Assembly: GCA_019914945.1 (NCBI GenBank)
Contig: CM034113.1
Span: 5,064,850-5,128,849, forward strand
DNA: 64,000 bases
Reading direction: 5' to 3'
DNA from: Typha latifolia
Taxonomy: Eukaryota > Streptophyta > Magnoliopsida > Poales > Typhaceae
The notes under the pieces are model-generated. The model did not search any database, was not told where the DNA came from, and worked only from the letters and a program-made list of their open reading frames with translations. A program made the translations under genes and the position numbers. Positions within the stretch are counted from its first letter, which is position 1, and every line of letters starts with the position of its first letter. Below, piece after piece: positions 22,747 to 34,149 of this stretch.

Positions 22747-23781
22747 ATGTCTAAAAAAGCTAGAATTTTCAAGAAGCCAAGGCCGCCTTCCTCACCATCT
22801 TCAGCTCCCAAGTTTTCTTCATCAACTGTTGTAGGGAGATATAAACATAATTTTGGCACTCGACCAATAATCTGTGGAAGGCCGCTTATTATCTCTGATT
22901 TTGCTGCCTTGGGGATAGAGAAGATGTTCACTAAGCGAGGATGGTTGTCAGTGTGTCGAATGGACGGGACAGCATATGTGGAGGTTGTTCGAGAGTTTTT
23001 CAGCAATGCCACTATTTTGGAACGATGCATACGGTCCACTATCCGTGGGGTCTCTATGTACTTGGACTCTGAGGTCATTCGTGCTGAATTTCAACTTTCT
23101 AATGGTGAGTTCGACTATCTATCTTCTGATCTTCTTTGTTCTATTCATGATTATGCTGGTAATGTGTTAATATAATGGGAATATTGGATAGGTAACATGA
23201 TGCCACATGCGAAACTGACATTAGTGGCTTGCATGTTACATCTCATTTATCTCTACAATATCACTTTGAAGACTCGGCATTCAACTATTAGTCATGACCG
23301 GGCCTTCCTTCTTTATGCGATACTGTTAGGGGTTTCTATTGATTTGGCTGCTGTAATCTATGACTCTATTTTGACAACTGCACAAAAGGAAGCTCCTCGT
23401 GAAGGTTTGCTATTTGGTATTTTTATCACCAAATTGTGCACGTAGAGTGGTGTGAGAGTGGACACCACTGAAGCATTTGTTACTGCACAAAAACCATTGG
23501 ATCGGATCATAATTAAGAGGAGTCAAGCTCATGATCAACCGTCTCCTTACAAGCCGACCTCCTCTTCCGTCGCTGAATGTCGATCACCCCGAGACAGTTC
23601 TGGTGACAGCTTTGACGATGACTCATATCACCCTGAGGAAGAGTCTCCACAGTTCTCTAAACGATTTGATCAGCTTAGCACTCATGTGCAGGACTTACAG
23701 TTGGCTGTGAATGACTTATAGGCTGAGCAAGCTCGTAAGGGGACAGTGCTCGACTCGGTTTTGTCGATTCTCCATCGTTAG
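22747..23781 (+). pseudogene. Sire1 third ORF (env-position), plant-transposon-protein domain
   Basis: The start chosen is the ATG at 22747 (MSKKARIFKKPRPPSSP), because it follows a good splice acceptor; an open frame also extends upstream to 22633 with a hydrophobic segment (FLLFLRFFGFLVIFCMVW). The body has RPLIISDFAALGIEKMF, KRGWLSV, YVEVVREFF, RGVSMYLDSEVI, NMMPHAKLTLVA, FLLYAILLGVSIDLAAVI and LLFGIFITKLC. This order fits the 'putative plant transposon protein' domain (Transposase_32), found in many plant retroelement ORFs of unknown role. A Ser/Asp-rich tail and a short heptad-like QLSTHVQDLQLAVNDL follow. In-frame stops lie at 23173-23175, 23443-23445 and 23719-23721. The position matches the env-like ORF of Sireviruses, but no envelope features are visible beyond the optional hydrophobic stretch. 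Confidence 0.7.
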
Positions 23782-24132
23782 TTTTCTCATAGTTCTTAGT
23801 CTTTGATAATTTGTGTCAAAAAGGGGGAGAGTTAGTTTAAAAGAGATTGTATGTATTAGGGGGAGTAAGGGATGAGTTTAGGGGAGTTTATGATAACTTG
23901 TGTTTTTCTATGATAACTTGTGTTTGTTACGATAATTTGTGTTGGCTATGATAACTTGTATTTGAATTGTTTAGTGAATGTATGATCTTTCACTTCAAGT
24001 TATTTTCACTTGATCTTGGATTGGTATGTTTTTTATTTGTAGGGATTGAAGTGCTAAAACTTTTAGACTTGTTGAATGCTCATTTAGGATTTTTTGTAAT
24101 TATTGTAAACTAGATATTTTGTCACAAATTGC

Positions 24133-24145
24133 CAAAGGGGGAGAT
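24133..24145 (+). promoter_or_regulatory. Sire1 polypurine tract
   Basis: AAAGGGGGAGAT lies immediately before the 3' LTR and is the expected primer for plus-strand DNA synthesis. Confidence 0.85.
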
Positions 24146-25233
24146 TGTTAGGTTTTTATTATTGGCAATTGTAAACAAAATATTCTAAGTGTTTTTATAC
24201 ATGTATATAAGCATTTATACAAGTCTAGAAAATATTTATTTCGAAGAATTGCAAGATTAATGGAGAAGAGTTTACGAGTTCACATCGCGTTCACAGCGTG
24301 TTCACAGGGCGTTCACACAGACAGAGAGCAGCGTTCATAAGCGCGTTCGAACGCGAGCGCACACGTTCGCACAGATAGTAACACTGCATTCACAAGTGCG
24401 TTCAAATGCGAGCGCGAGCGTCGCACAGACAGTAAGACTGTGTTCACAAGCGCGTTCGAACATGAGCGCACACGTTTGTAGAGACGGTAACACTGCGTTC
24501 ACAAGCACGTTAGAATGCGAGCGCATGCGTTCGCACAAATAGTAAGTGTTGTTTCTGCGCACGTTCAAACGCAGCCTTGGCCATTCGAACGCAACTTGTG
24601 AAAATCTAGCCACCGCGTTCGAATGCACTTGGGCCCATTTGAACGCACCTGAGATCAAGTCAAGCCGTTCGAACACACCCGGGCTGCGTTCGAACACACT
24701 TACGAAGTTTGAAAATTTTGGACTTTCGTGAGTTCGGATAAGACTTGAATTTGGCTCTATCTTGAAGATCTTATATAAGTATTGTAATGCCCTAACTTTA
24801 GGGTAGTTGGTGAAGCAATTTGAAGGTCAACTCTTGAGGATACATCGTTTCTTCAACCAACAAGGTCCTACTCTTCTACAAAGCTTAATCTTTCGTCTTA
24901 AGGGCTATCTAGACGAAAGATCAATCTCAAGGGCTACTGAGGTTGGATATCAATCACGAGAAGCGGTGAATCATGGGTTCTAGCGAGCAAGACTGAGAGG
25001 AACAAAGTCATTTGGATCGACGGGTTGTTTTGTGAGTCAGTCTTATTGTAATTATTTCTATTTTAGTGATTGGTTTTGATACGTGATTTTTTTCCATTTG
25101 AATTTTTCCACATTAAAATCTTGGCGTTTATCTCTGCTTTCAGTTTTTAATATTTCTTCCGATTTTATTTAAGCAAACGAGTAATATAATTGTCTAGGTT
25201 TTAGATACATACGTGTGCCTAGGTGTTTTTTCA
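24146..25233 (+). repeat. Sire1 3' LTR
   Basis: A 1088-bp partner of the 5' LTR. It is longer mainly because it has four units of the 55-bp repeat rather than one. TATATAA lies at 24772-24778. Confidence 0.95.
24331..24550 (+). repeat. 55-bp VNTR in Sire1 3' LTR (four units)
   Basis: Each unit has the plan GTTCACAAGCGCGTTCGAAC, then GCGAGCGCACACGTTCGCAC, then AGACAGTAACACTG. There are four units here, one in the 5' LTR and about five in the LTR of the second Sire copy (33374-33640). Confidence 0.85.
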
Positions 25234-25238
25234 CAGTT

Positions 25239-25511
25239 GAAGTATTAATGCCAGAATAATGGATATGATTATTTCGCATGCTGATGTTGTGATGATTATT
25301 TGGCTTATTTGCTTTAGTTATATTGACTTGTCATGATATGGTTATTATACTTGTTTGATCAAATTTGACACTTATTTGCTTATTTTCTAAAAACTTTATA
25401 TATCTTATAGTTGGTCGGAGCATTTTGCGTAATCTTTTACTTAGCATGAGTAGAAACCCAGTATGCTGAAATTGAATTGTCAAAATTAATTTAGTACTGA
25501 ATTAATTTTTT
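25239..25511. other. A/T-rich non-coding DNA
   Basis: Flanking DNA continuing from the left side of Sire1. No gene was recognised. Confidence 0.5.
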
Positions 25512-25825
25512 AAATGGATCATAGAAAGGGGAGGCCGAAGAGGCATGGTGGTGATTGGCCTAGGGTTGTGGTAAGGTGGTGGTGATGACAATGGTAGAAG
25601 TCGAGGTTGTCCATAGGAAAGGGATAGGGAAGAAGTAGGGCCATTTCTTAGGATCAATGGGGTGCAACCAGACGAAGAGGAAGGCACCAGTAAGATCCTA
25701 GATGATGGCTAGGGTTTCAAAACTAAGAGGTAGTCAAACAAGAAGAAATGAGATAATATTGTAAATTAACTTCAATAATCCAAGATGATTATCTAGGTTC
25801 ATACCACATCTATTTATTGGGAGAA
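25512..25825 (-). repeat. Inverted fragment of gypsy E LTR
   Basis: The minus strand here matches the plus strand of the gypsy E LTR at about 27126-27434. Shared strings include AATAGATGTGG, CATCTTGGATTATT, TTGTTTGACTACCTCT, GAAACCCTAGCCATCAT and TGCCTTCCTCTTC. The downstream half of an LTR therefore sits on the 5' side of the gag remnant but in the opposite orientation, which indicates a rearrangement. Confidence 0.8.
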
Positions 25826-26780
25826 CCTAAGGGACTTCATAGAAGACGGAGGATGGCACAACTCCAAAGAGGACGAACCACATCATGAAGACATGAGAGG
25901 CTACCACCGAATAGGCCAAGGGTGTCCTTTTTAGAAACCCTGCACTACGACGTCCACCTACGAAAGATCGAGGTATTCACACTTGAACGACGAACATCGA
26001 CTTTCCCAAAGTTAAAGGCAGAGACCTTGTCAAATGTCTATACCATGTTGAGCAATTTTTTGCTTTCATTTAGAATGCCCTGCCCTTCATAAGTACAAGT
26101 TAACTTCTACTAACAGTAGGTTGGAGCGTTGGGGGGAGTTTAGTGCTGGAATTTCTTGATGTTTCAATGCCGAAGGATATGAGATTTTGATGCCTTATTC
26201 ACCAAGCTTGTGCATCGAACTACTGTTGATGCTTAGCAAGAGGAGTTCGAGAAAATATGTAGTAGGTGCAACCCGATGTGGCCAAACGCACTACTACAAA
26301 GTTTGTTTGTATTAAGGGGGGGATCAAGCGGATGTGAAGGCTCTTCAACCTGCCACCTTAGGTGATGCTTTTTAGTATGCTATATTAATGGAGAGGAAGC
26401 ACAAAGAACTGAGTAAAACAATGAACCATGGCCTGGATGGGACGACAACAATCTTGCTCGACCGACTATGACTACAAGTGATCAGGCTGCAACATCGAGA
26501 TCAGTAGCAGGTTTTCTTAGCCCAAAGGCTCTACTGAAGCCTTCAATTGACGTGAGGGGAGGCCATCCACCTACTATCCGTGCTTTCACACCTACGCAGG
26601 TGGAGGAGCAATGAGCAAAGGGTATTTGTTTTCACTATGACGAATGATTCACACCTAGTCACCGGTGCACAAAGATGATGGAAGTGTGATGTGATGCTAA
26701 TTAAGATATGGGAGCTTTAGATGATGATGGATTGTTTTCTTACTCTACACCTTGAGGACAATATGGGGAAGCACGGTGGA
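25826..26780 (+). pseudogene. Gypsy E gag remnant
   Basis: Pieces of a Ty3/gypsy gag occur in order with many frame changes. There is a YHVEQFFAF-like block near 26040 (compare FQVEQYFDCQG in gypsy B2), KLVHRTTVDA and EEFEKICSRCNPMWPN at about 26200-26290, and FTPTQVEEQ followed by a damaged zinc knuckle KGICFHYDE...FTPSHRC (second Cys changed to Tyr) at about 26590-26670. The element-end string CACCTTGAGGACAATATGG follows at about 26749, with no pol between, so this copy is deleted in the same way as gypsy A and C. Confidence 0.65.
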
Positions 26781-26781
26781 T

Positions 26782-27600
26782 TGTAATAGATAGCTAATCA
26801 TTTATTTGTAGAAGAAATAAAAGTTTTAGTCAGTCAAATGAGCAAGTCTTGAGATGGGGCGTTCAAATGCTTTTAAGGTCGTTCGAATGCATTTACCCGA
26901 GAGTCAGAAGATTAATTAGGTGTTTGGGTACCCTTAAGGCTGTTCAAATGCATTTACCCAAGAGCCAAAAAGTTAATTAGGCATTTGAATGCCCTTAAGG
27001 TCGTTCGAACGCCTGACAACAAGGAACCCTAGTTTAAGAGTTTTAATTAAGTATTTTTGCTTATGTTAGGCAATAAGATTCAAGCCTATTCTATCCTATT
27101 GCCCAGTCTAATCGAATTAGGGAGCCACCTATAAATAGATGTGGTGTGGACCTGGATAGTCATCTTGGATTATTAAAGTTAAATTGCAAGATCGTCTTCA
27201 TTCTCCTTGTTTGACTACCTCTAAGCTTTGAAACCCTAGCCATCATATAAGATCTTTATTATTGCCTTCCTCTTCATCTGGCCTATTCCCCTTGACCCTA
27301 AGGAACGACTATACTTCTTCTCTACCCTTCCCTACCGACTATCTCGACTTTCACCATTGTCTTCTCCACCACTTTACCATAACCCTAAGCCGATCACCAC
27401 TATGCCTCTTTGGCTTCCCCTTTCCACGATCCATCTCGATAGATTCTTTCTCCATCCCAAATTTATCTTAATCCCAAAAGTACTCTATCATCTAACTGTC
27501 AGATCTCAAGTTCTCTCTTAACTTTAGAGAACCACAGATTCTCTAGATGACCCAGAATCCAGTTTTGTCTTTGGATTTGGACTCGAAGTGATCGTAGAGT
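26782..27600 (+). repeat. Gypsy E 3' LTR
   Basis: Begins TGTAATAGATAGC just after the gag-end string. It carries variant motifs GTCGTTCGAATGC and GTCGTTCGAACGCC (26868-27012) upstream of a TATA box CTATAAATA at 27129-27137. The 3' border is not fixed; it meets the oppositely oriented LTR F near 27600. The open frame at 27262-27471 is LTR sequence, not a gene. Confidence 0.6.
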
Positions 27601-28375
27601 TAGGAAGGTGATTGTTAAATCATGCCCTTTGTAGATTTGAATCATGCTATGGCTAAAATAGGCACAATTTTGAAGTATATGTTGGCGATGGGTGGAGGTG
27701 ATCTTGGGTAAGAGGGCAATGGATGGGGTTGGAGATCTTTAATGGAGTCCAGAAAGTGGTGGGGTTATGGATGGTGGTTCAAAGGGTGGCTAAGGTACTC
27801 TAAGGTAAGTGCGGGGTGGTGGAATGAAGAGGAGAGATCGGGGCTTAAGATGGAGGTGATGGCTATGTGGGGCAGCTCGGTTGTGATGATGGTGTAGATG
27901 GAATAATGGCTGGGGTTAGGGATAAAGCATAAATCTAGTCGAATGGAGAAAAATGGATCGTATTCTCAGGGATGGGAGTGGACGATCAAACATAAGGGAA
28001 GGATGGCGGCGGTAGCGTTAACCATAGTCGAGAATGAAGCCCAGCGATAAAGAATGATTTCGCACGAGAGGAAGAGAGAGAAGGAGAAGAGTCTTTCGAT
28101 AAAGCCTAAGAGTTTCAATATTCATTCCATTTGATTATCCCTAATGAGGCTACCTTCCACATTATATATTGGAGGCTAACCTAACAACCAAACACCTAAA
28201 GAAAATAGACCTAATATAGGCATTCTCATCGTGAGCATTCGAACAGCCTCACGAGGTGTTCGAACGGCCAAAATAGTTCTTTTATCTTTGCAAACATTTT
28301 CTAAGCACTCGTACGCCTTTTCCTTGGGTTTGAAGGCACCAACCAGAAAATCTTATTCATCAAAACAGGCTTAAT
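27600..28375 (-). repeat. Gypsy-type LTR (family F), minus strand
   Basis: On the minus strand there are CCGTTCGAACACC and TGTTCGAATGC motifs (28235-28275), then AGCCTCCAATATATAATGTGG, which is the TATA-containing core block shared with families A and B, then C-rich leader sequence ending ATTCAAATCTACAAAGGGC (compare GAATCTACAAAGGGC in gypsy B1). No partner LTR was found, so it may be a solo LTR or a fragment. Confidence 0.6.
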
Positions 28376-29224
28376 ATAAATTGTTGTAATGTCCCCACCC
28401 GACACGGGCACGTGCACGCCCACACAGCACGTGCGGCTCACACGAGAGGACGGGCGGGGCCCGTCATACATAGATACATTCCTATGCACATATAATTATG
28501 ACATCATCAAATAATACCTGCTAACATATCCATGCTCACATAATCCAACGCAAATAAATCATACTATCCACCAAATAAACCTGTTAACATATGAATATCT
28601 AAGTCTACAATAATATACACTAGACTACAATATTATCTAGCAGAACTCACACAGTCCACGACAAACCATCAAGGTACAACTAGAATCACTAATGCATGGG
28701 TATACTATAATCTGACATGTATTATACAAATCATCATCTAATATAATAAAGTATAAATATCAAATAATGGTACAACTCAATATATGGTTAAACTATCTTC
28801 TATACCATCTCATGTCTGTAGCTCACATCTTTCTCACTCTAAAATATCTCCTCAAGATATCTCAAGTCGCTATCACATACCACATATCTGAGGGGGTTAG
28901 AAAAAAAATAAAAAGAGTCATGAGCAAAAGGCTTAGTGAATAGACTTTACCCTGAATCAGTGATATCAAATAGAGAGTAAATGATGTATTGGATAATATG
29001 AATCAGAAAGATTATCATGTAATGAATGAGTATATGAATGTTCCTCAATAATACATAATTAAAAAGTAGATAATATGTCAAAACTAATAAAAGTATATAA
29101 TTCTCGACAATGAATAAATAGATCACCATGTCATACTATCATCATAACTCTCTCAAATATGACACATGATGCATGTAGGCCATGGCCATACTATTGTACC
29201 AAATGCAACCATATATGATGTATA
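28376..29224. other. Non-coding DNA, possible LTR scrap
   Basis: A sharply G/C-rich opening (28389-28466, CCGACACGGGCACGTGCACG...) is followed by A/T-rich sequence with TGAGGGGGTTAG and AAAAAGAGTCATGAGC words at about 28890-28920. It resembles parts of other gypsy LTRs but could not be paired. No gene was seen. Confidence 0.4.
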
Positions 29225-30083
29225 TGATACACTTAGTTAGGATCTTTTCTTATTGCATTAGATGTTTATTTTTATTAAAATAAAATTCTTATAGGTCACG
29301 TTCGAATGCAGGAGGGGTCGCGTTCGAACGCCCTTGCGAACGCCTGCATCGGGTTCACAAATACAGAGAACGCATATTGTGCATTCGAACGTGGTCGGGC
29401 GAGTTCGAACGCCCGTGTTTGAATGCCTGCATCGCGTTCGCACATACAGAGAACATCTTTTGGTGCGTTCGAATACGATCGGGCGTGTTCGAATGCGATT
29501 GTCGGGAAAGATCTAGAATTAGGGTTTCATATTATTTTAGGACTTGTTGGCTAGCCTCTATATATATGTGGATGGTAGCCAATTTTATTATGCTCTTGGA
29601 TTATTGAATTCTTGCCTCCTATCTTTTCTCTAGACTTCTCCCTCCTCCCTCTTGACCATCCTTCCACCTCTATTATTGGCAAGGATTCTCCTAACTTCTA
29701 ATCTCCCTTGACTGTCGAGCCACTCCTCTTCTTTAGGATCTCAACCACTTCGTTCCCTTATCTATATCTATAAATCACATTCATAATCCACCTTTACCTC
29801 CATATCTATTTATAACCCTAACATCCACTCCACCCGTCACCACCACCATCACCCACGTTATTCAATGTTTTTGTCCCTGCTAAATTTTGAATCTACAAAG
29901 GGCATAAATACAAAAGTTGTAGAGCAGGAAGTTACGGATCTAACCCAATTGGTTTCATAATTTTCTGAGTATCAGAGAATAGCTGGCGAATATGTTCCCA
30001 CAATTGTGCGTACTGATTCCTGTAATACATCCAAATTTTAAGGGAATCGCAGTGTAGCCTATCTTTGGTTCCAAATCGTATCA

Positions 30084-30122
30084 ATTAGTATCAGAGCTTA
30101 TCAAAGTGGTATCAGAGCAGGC
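30084..30122 (+). promoter_or_regulatory. Doubled primer-binding site of gypsy B1
   Basis: ATTAGTATCAGAGC and GTGGTATCAGAGCAGG lie about 22 bases apart, separated by TTATCAAA. Both resemble the initiator tRNA-Met complement. Confidence 0.8.
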
Positions 30123-30150
30123 AAACCTCAGACCTCCATTAATGGTTGAA

Positions 30151-31306
30151 ATGAGGAAGATGACATCAATAAGGAGACCTATGGAGAGTACTCCGACAAG
30201 GGAAGACTCAATCCACGATGACCCTAACCATGAGGTCGATTCCTTTGGAGCGACTATGGCAGGACCAAGTCAACCAACGTCCATGAGTGTGAATATGGAT
30301 GAACTTAGGGGCATGTTCCATACATTGATCCATAGGGTTGACTCAATTCAAAAGGATCACAATGATTTCAAGGAATATGTCATGAACTGATTTGATTCGT
30401 TATATCCTCGACGACGATCGAAGTTTCAAGAAGGACCAGCAGTGAGATCTCATCGAACTGATACCCCATAGGTCTAGGTGCGTCATGCGAGTGTCAATGA
30501 TCCCCTCTTACCTATGCCCACACATTATTCCCCACCACCATTGCAAAACTCAAGACCGACGGTGGTGGAACCCGAGAAGCGTGCGGCACCGGTGCGCTTC
30601 GTAGATGAGGAGGATTGGCACTATGAGGATGAGGTTGATCCCCATGGAGATAGTGATGGACGTGCTCGAGGGTTTAGAGAGGATGATCAACCTGCACAAA
30701 GGTTTAGACCTGAACCAAGGATCTTTCGTGAACTTAACAATGCTATTCAGGGGAGAACCGCACGCTTGGACTTTCCAAAATTCCAAGACGGTGATCCAAC
30801 GGATTGGGTATTTCAAGTTGAATAATATTTTGATTGTCAAGGTATAGTAGAAGATGCAAAAGTCCAGATGGCAAGCTTTCACCTCCAAGGAACGGCATTG
30901 CATTAGTATAGATCGATTCTTCGTGGTGGTGGATTTACTTGATGGGCTAATTTTTGTAGGAGGATTACACGCAGATTTGGGACTGCGACATATGAAGATT
31001 TTGCTGCCACATTAAGCAAGATGGTTCAGAGGACAACTGTATTGGAGTACCAAGCTGAGTTTGAAAGAGTTAATAGTCGTTGTGAGCCACCTTGGCCCGA
31101 ACGGACATTGATGAGTATATTTATTTTAAGGCTGCGCGATGAGATACAAGCGGATATTTGTGCTATATGTCCTACTACTCTTGAGGAGGCCTTTGAGAAG
31201 GTCATGAGGATGGAACAAAAGCATAGGGCTCTAAAGATGGCAGCGAAAACCAATTGGGGCAACTGAGATGGGCAGTTAGCACCTAGAACGCCGGCTGGAA
31301 AAGCGG
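30151..31306 (+). pseudogene. Gypsy B1 gag, 3' truncated
   Basis: Gag would form the Ty3/gypsy particle. The ATG at 30151 (MRKMTSIRRPMEST) is the best start, since the frame upstream runs through the primer-binding site. In order: a charged N-terminal region with MDELRGMFHTLIHRVDSIQK (a short predicted coiled coil); stops near 30388 and 30470; FVDEEDWHYEDEVDP; the capsid entry TARLDFPKFQDGDPTDWVFQVE; FCRRITRRFGTATYEDFAA; and MVQRTTVLEYQAEFERV to KVMRMEQKHRALK. The reading is cut near APRTPAG at 31290-31306, before the zinc knuckle. At least five stops are present. Confidence 0.85.
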
Positions 31307-31308
31307 TT

Positions 31309-32581
31309 GTCAACCGCAGGTTTTCTTCCTTTTATAGACTTGCAGAAATAAAGACTGTTTTCTTATTATTTGAATTACCAATGTATCCAACTCCATACCT
31401 GTCTTTTCCACAAAATTTGAGCGTTTAGAATCTCGTCAGGTTTGTTCTTCCCTATAAGAAATATCACTTCCTTTTGCAATTGCTCTAGTTCAATTTCGTC
31501 AGCCTTCATCTTATCTTTCGCATTGTCAAGTTCTTGAGTAAGGTTTTTGACACGTTCTGGTTCGATTACCTTGAGTCGTTGAAGTAGTTTAAGATTGCTC
31601 TTCTTGAGTTTAAACGACTCCAAGTACAAATCATTATAGGCTTTTTGTATTTCTAATTCTTCTTTTTCAGCTAGTAACACATCCTGTTCATCTGTACTAT
31701 CAGAATCAACAACAGAGTCAATATTAAAAAGAGAGGAGATGAAAGATACAAAGTTCTCTTGGTCTTTCTCAAAATTTTCATCAAATTCATCTAAGTCATC
31801 CCAAATGACTTTCATAGCTTTACCCTTCCTCTTAAGACGATTATGGCATTCTTGTGTGATGTATCCAAAACGAGAACATTCAAAATATCAAACTTTATTA
31901 TCAGAATTCTTATTTTTCTATTTTAAATTATTGTTGCTCACCCTAGTATTCAAACTCACAGGATTCTTCTTTTTCACAAAGACTTTGTTTTTCTCAAGTT
32001 TTTCAGCATTCAACTTGTTTGGCTTTCGAAAAAATTTATTGAACTTTTTAACAAACAGAGCCAACATCTCAATATCTAAATCACCTTAATCATTAGACTC
32101 CTCTAAATTTTGTTCAATAGTGGTTAGGGGCATACCTTTGGACTTTCTAGGTTTTGAAAGGCTGAATTCAAATGTTTGTAGATTTTCTATCAATTGTTCA
32201 ACCTTCATAGAATCGATATCCTTACTTTCCTCAATAGGTGTAACTTTTGCCTTGAAACCTTTCGGGAGAGACCTAAGGATCTCACGAACAATTATGTTTT
32301 TAGAAATTTTCTCTCCTAGGTTGAAACTGGAGTTGACTATATCACTCAGCTTTGCATAGAACTCATCAAATGTCTTATTCTTTTCCGTACATAGAGTTTC
32401 AAAACTAGTAGTCAACCGCTGAAGTTTCGAAAGTTTTACAGCCATGGTTCACTATGGCAATCCATACTTGCTCATCTATAGATTTCAAGTAAGCTCTCAT
32501 CCTAGCTTTCCAATATCCATAATTTGATCCATCTGGAATAGCAGATCTAATAGACGATTGTCCATCTCTATGAAAATCCAT
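31309..32581 (-). pseudogene. Sire2 gag, 3' truncated
   Basis: The ATG at 32581 begins MDFHRDGQSSI, matching Sire1. Landmarks are SNYGYWKARMRAYLKS near 32520, a deletion where Sire1 has about 140 further bases, then AVKLSKLQRLTTSFETL and FDEFYAKLSDIVNSSF (32445-32086), an acidic stretch, and the helical EPERVKNLTQELDNAKDKMK (31815-31375). The first zinc knuckle position is again degenerate. Stops and frame changes break it. The truncation point joins gypsy B1 gag head to tail on opposite strands. Confidence 0.8.
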
Positions 32582-32628
32582 GCCTATCTAATCTCTCTAA
32601 TGATGAGAGAACCCGCTCTGATACTAAT

Positions 32629-33765
32629 TGAAAGAATACCTAGACACACGTATGTATCTAAACCCTAGGCAATGATATCACTCATTTACTTAAGTAAAAA
32701 ATGGAAGAAATATTAAAAAACAAAAGAAAAGATGGACGCCAAGATTTTAAAGTGGAAAAACCAAAACGAGAAAAAACCACCGATCCAAACTCGGATCAAA
32801 ACCAATCACTAGAATAGTAGCAGTTACAAGACTGACTCACAAAATAATTCGTCGATCCAAACGACTTTATTCCTCTCAGTCTTGCTTGCTAGAACCCACG
32901 ATTCACCGCTTCTCGTGATTGATATCCAACCTTAGTAGCCCTTGAGATTGATATTTCATCTAAATAGCCCTTAAGACAAAAGATTAAGCCTTGTAGAAGA
33001 GTAGGACCTTATTAGTTAAAAAAACGATGTAGCCTCAAGAGTTCTCCTTCAAATTGTTTCACCAACACCCTTAGAGTTAGGGCATCACAATAGTTATATA
33101 TGATCTCCAAGATAAAACCAAATCTAAGTGTTATCAAAACTCACAAAAGTCCAAAAATTGCAAACTTCGTAGGTGTGCTCGAACGCTGCCCGGGTGCATT
33201 CGAACGGCCTGACTTAATCTTAGGTGCGTTCAAACAGACCCAAGTGCGTTCGAACGTGACGGCTTGATTTTCACAATTTGCGTTCGAATGGCCAAGAACA
33301 CTCTTCTACATGTGTGAACGCGTTGTGAACGTAGCTGGGTGCATTCGAATGGCCCTTGACTGCGTTCGAACGCGTGCAGAAACAGAACTTACTGTCTATG
33401 CAAACGCCTGCACTCGCATTCGAATGCGCTTGTGAACGCTAGTTACTGTCTGTGCGAACACCTGCGCTCGCGTTCGAACCCGCTTGTGAACGCTACTCTC
33501 TGTCTGTGCGAACGTCTACACTTGTGTTCGAACACGCTTGTTAACGTTGTCCTCTGCTTGTGCAAACGCCAGCGTTCGCGTTCGAACGCCCTTGAAAACA
33601 CCAGTTACTGTTTGTGCGAACGCGCTGTGAACTCGAAAACTTTTTTCCTTTGATCTTGCAAAATCTTCAAACCAAATACTTTTTAGACTTGTATAAATGC
33701 TCATGTACATGTATAAAAACACTTAGAATATTTTGTACACAATTACCAACACTAAAAACATAACA
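32629..33765 (-). repeat. Sire2 single LTR
   Basis: On the minus strand it runs from TGTTATGTTTTTAGTG to GTATTCTTTCA, 1137 bp, preceded by AAAAGGGGATAT and followed by ATTAGTATCAGAGCGGG. It contains about five units of the 55-bp CGTTCGAACGC repeat (33374-33640). Confidence 0.9.
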
Positions 33766-34149
33766 ATATCCCCTTTTGACAATTTGTGACAAAACATCTA
33801 GTTTACAATAATTACAAAGAATCCTAAATGAGCATTAACAAGTCTAAAAGGTTTAGCACTTAAATCCGTGCAAATAAAAAATATACCAATTCAAGATCAA
33901 GTGAAAATAACTTGAAGTGAAAGATCATACATTCACTAGACAATTCAAACACAATAATGTATGTCAAGTTATCAAGCAAACACAAGTTATCAAGAAAATT
34001 CAAGTTATCAAGCTAATTATCATACAATAATCTACCTTTAAACTCCTAAACTCACTCCTTACTCCCCCTAAAACACACGATCTCTTCTAAACTAACTACC
34101 CCGCCTTTTTGACGCAAATTACCAAAGATTAAGAACTATGAGGAAACTG

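Larger units (their letters stand above)
16157..25233 (+). mobile_element. Sire1: Sirevirus-like Ty1/copia element with a third ORF
   Basis: A complete 9.1-kb element with LTRs at 16157-17068 and 24146-25233 and an exact 5-bp duplication CAGTT (16152-16156, 25234-25238). The primer-binding site TTGGTATCAGAGC follows the 5' LTR, and a polypurine tract AAAGGGGGAGA precedes the 3' LTR. Order inside: gag with zinc knuckle, protease, pre-integrase, reverse transcriptase, RNase H, then about 1.5 kb of non-coding DNA and a third ORF. The large size, the gag N-terminus (LDGSNYGYWKARMRAYLKS) and the extra ORF after pol point to the Sirevirus lineage. The integrase core is deleted and stops are frequent, so the copy is not autonomous. 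Confidence 0.93.
29225..31306 (+). mobile_element. Gypsy B1: 5' LTR and gag, truncated
   Basis: The LTR at 29225-30083 (TGATACACTTAGTTAGG...CGTATCA) is followed by a doubled primer-binding site and a gag that is cut off near 31306, where permuted Sire2 sequence begins. The LTR has CGTTCGAACGCC motifs at 29296-29510 and a TATATATAT box at 29559-29567. The rest of the element (pol and 3' LTR) is missing. It is the same family as the complete gypsy B2. Confidence 0.85.

Noticed and set aside
31739..32089. Plus-strand frame of 116 codons over Sire2 gag
   Set aside because: Shadow of the minus-strand gag.
33374..33640. Regularly spaced repeats resembling a CRISPR array
   Set aside because: They are contiguous 55-bp tandem units inside a retrotransposon LTR with no unique spacers, in a plant genome.
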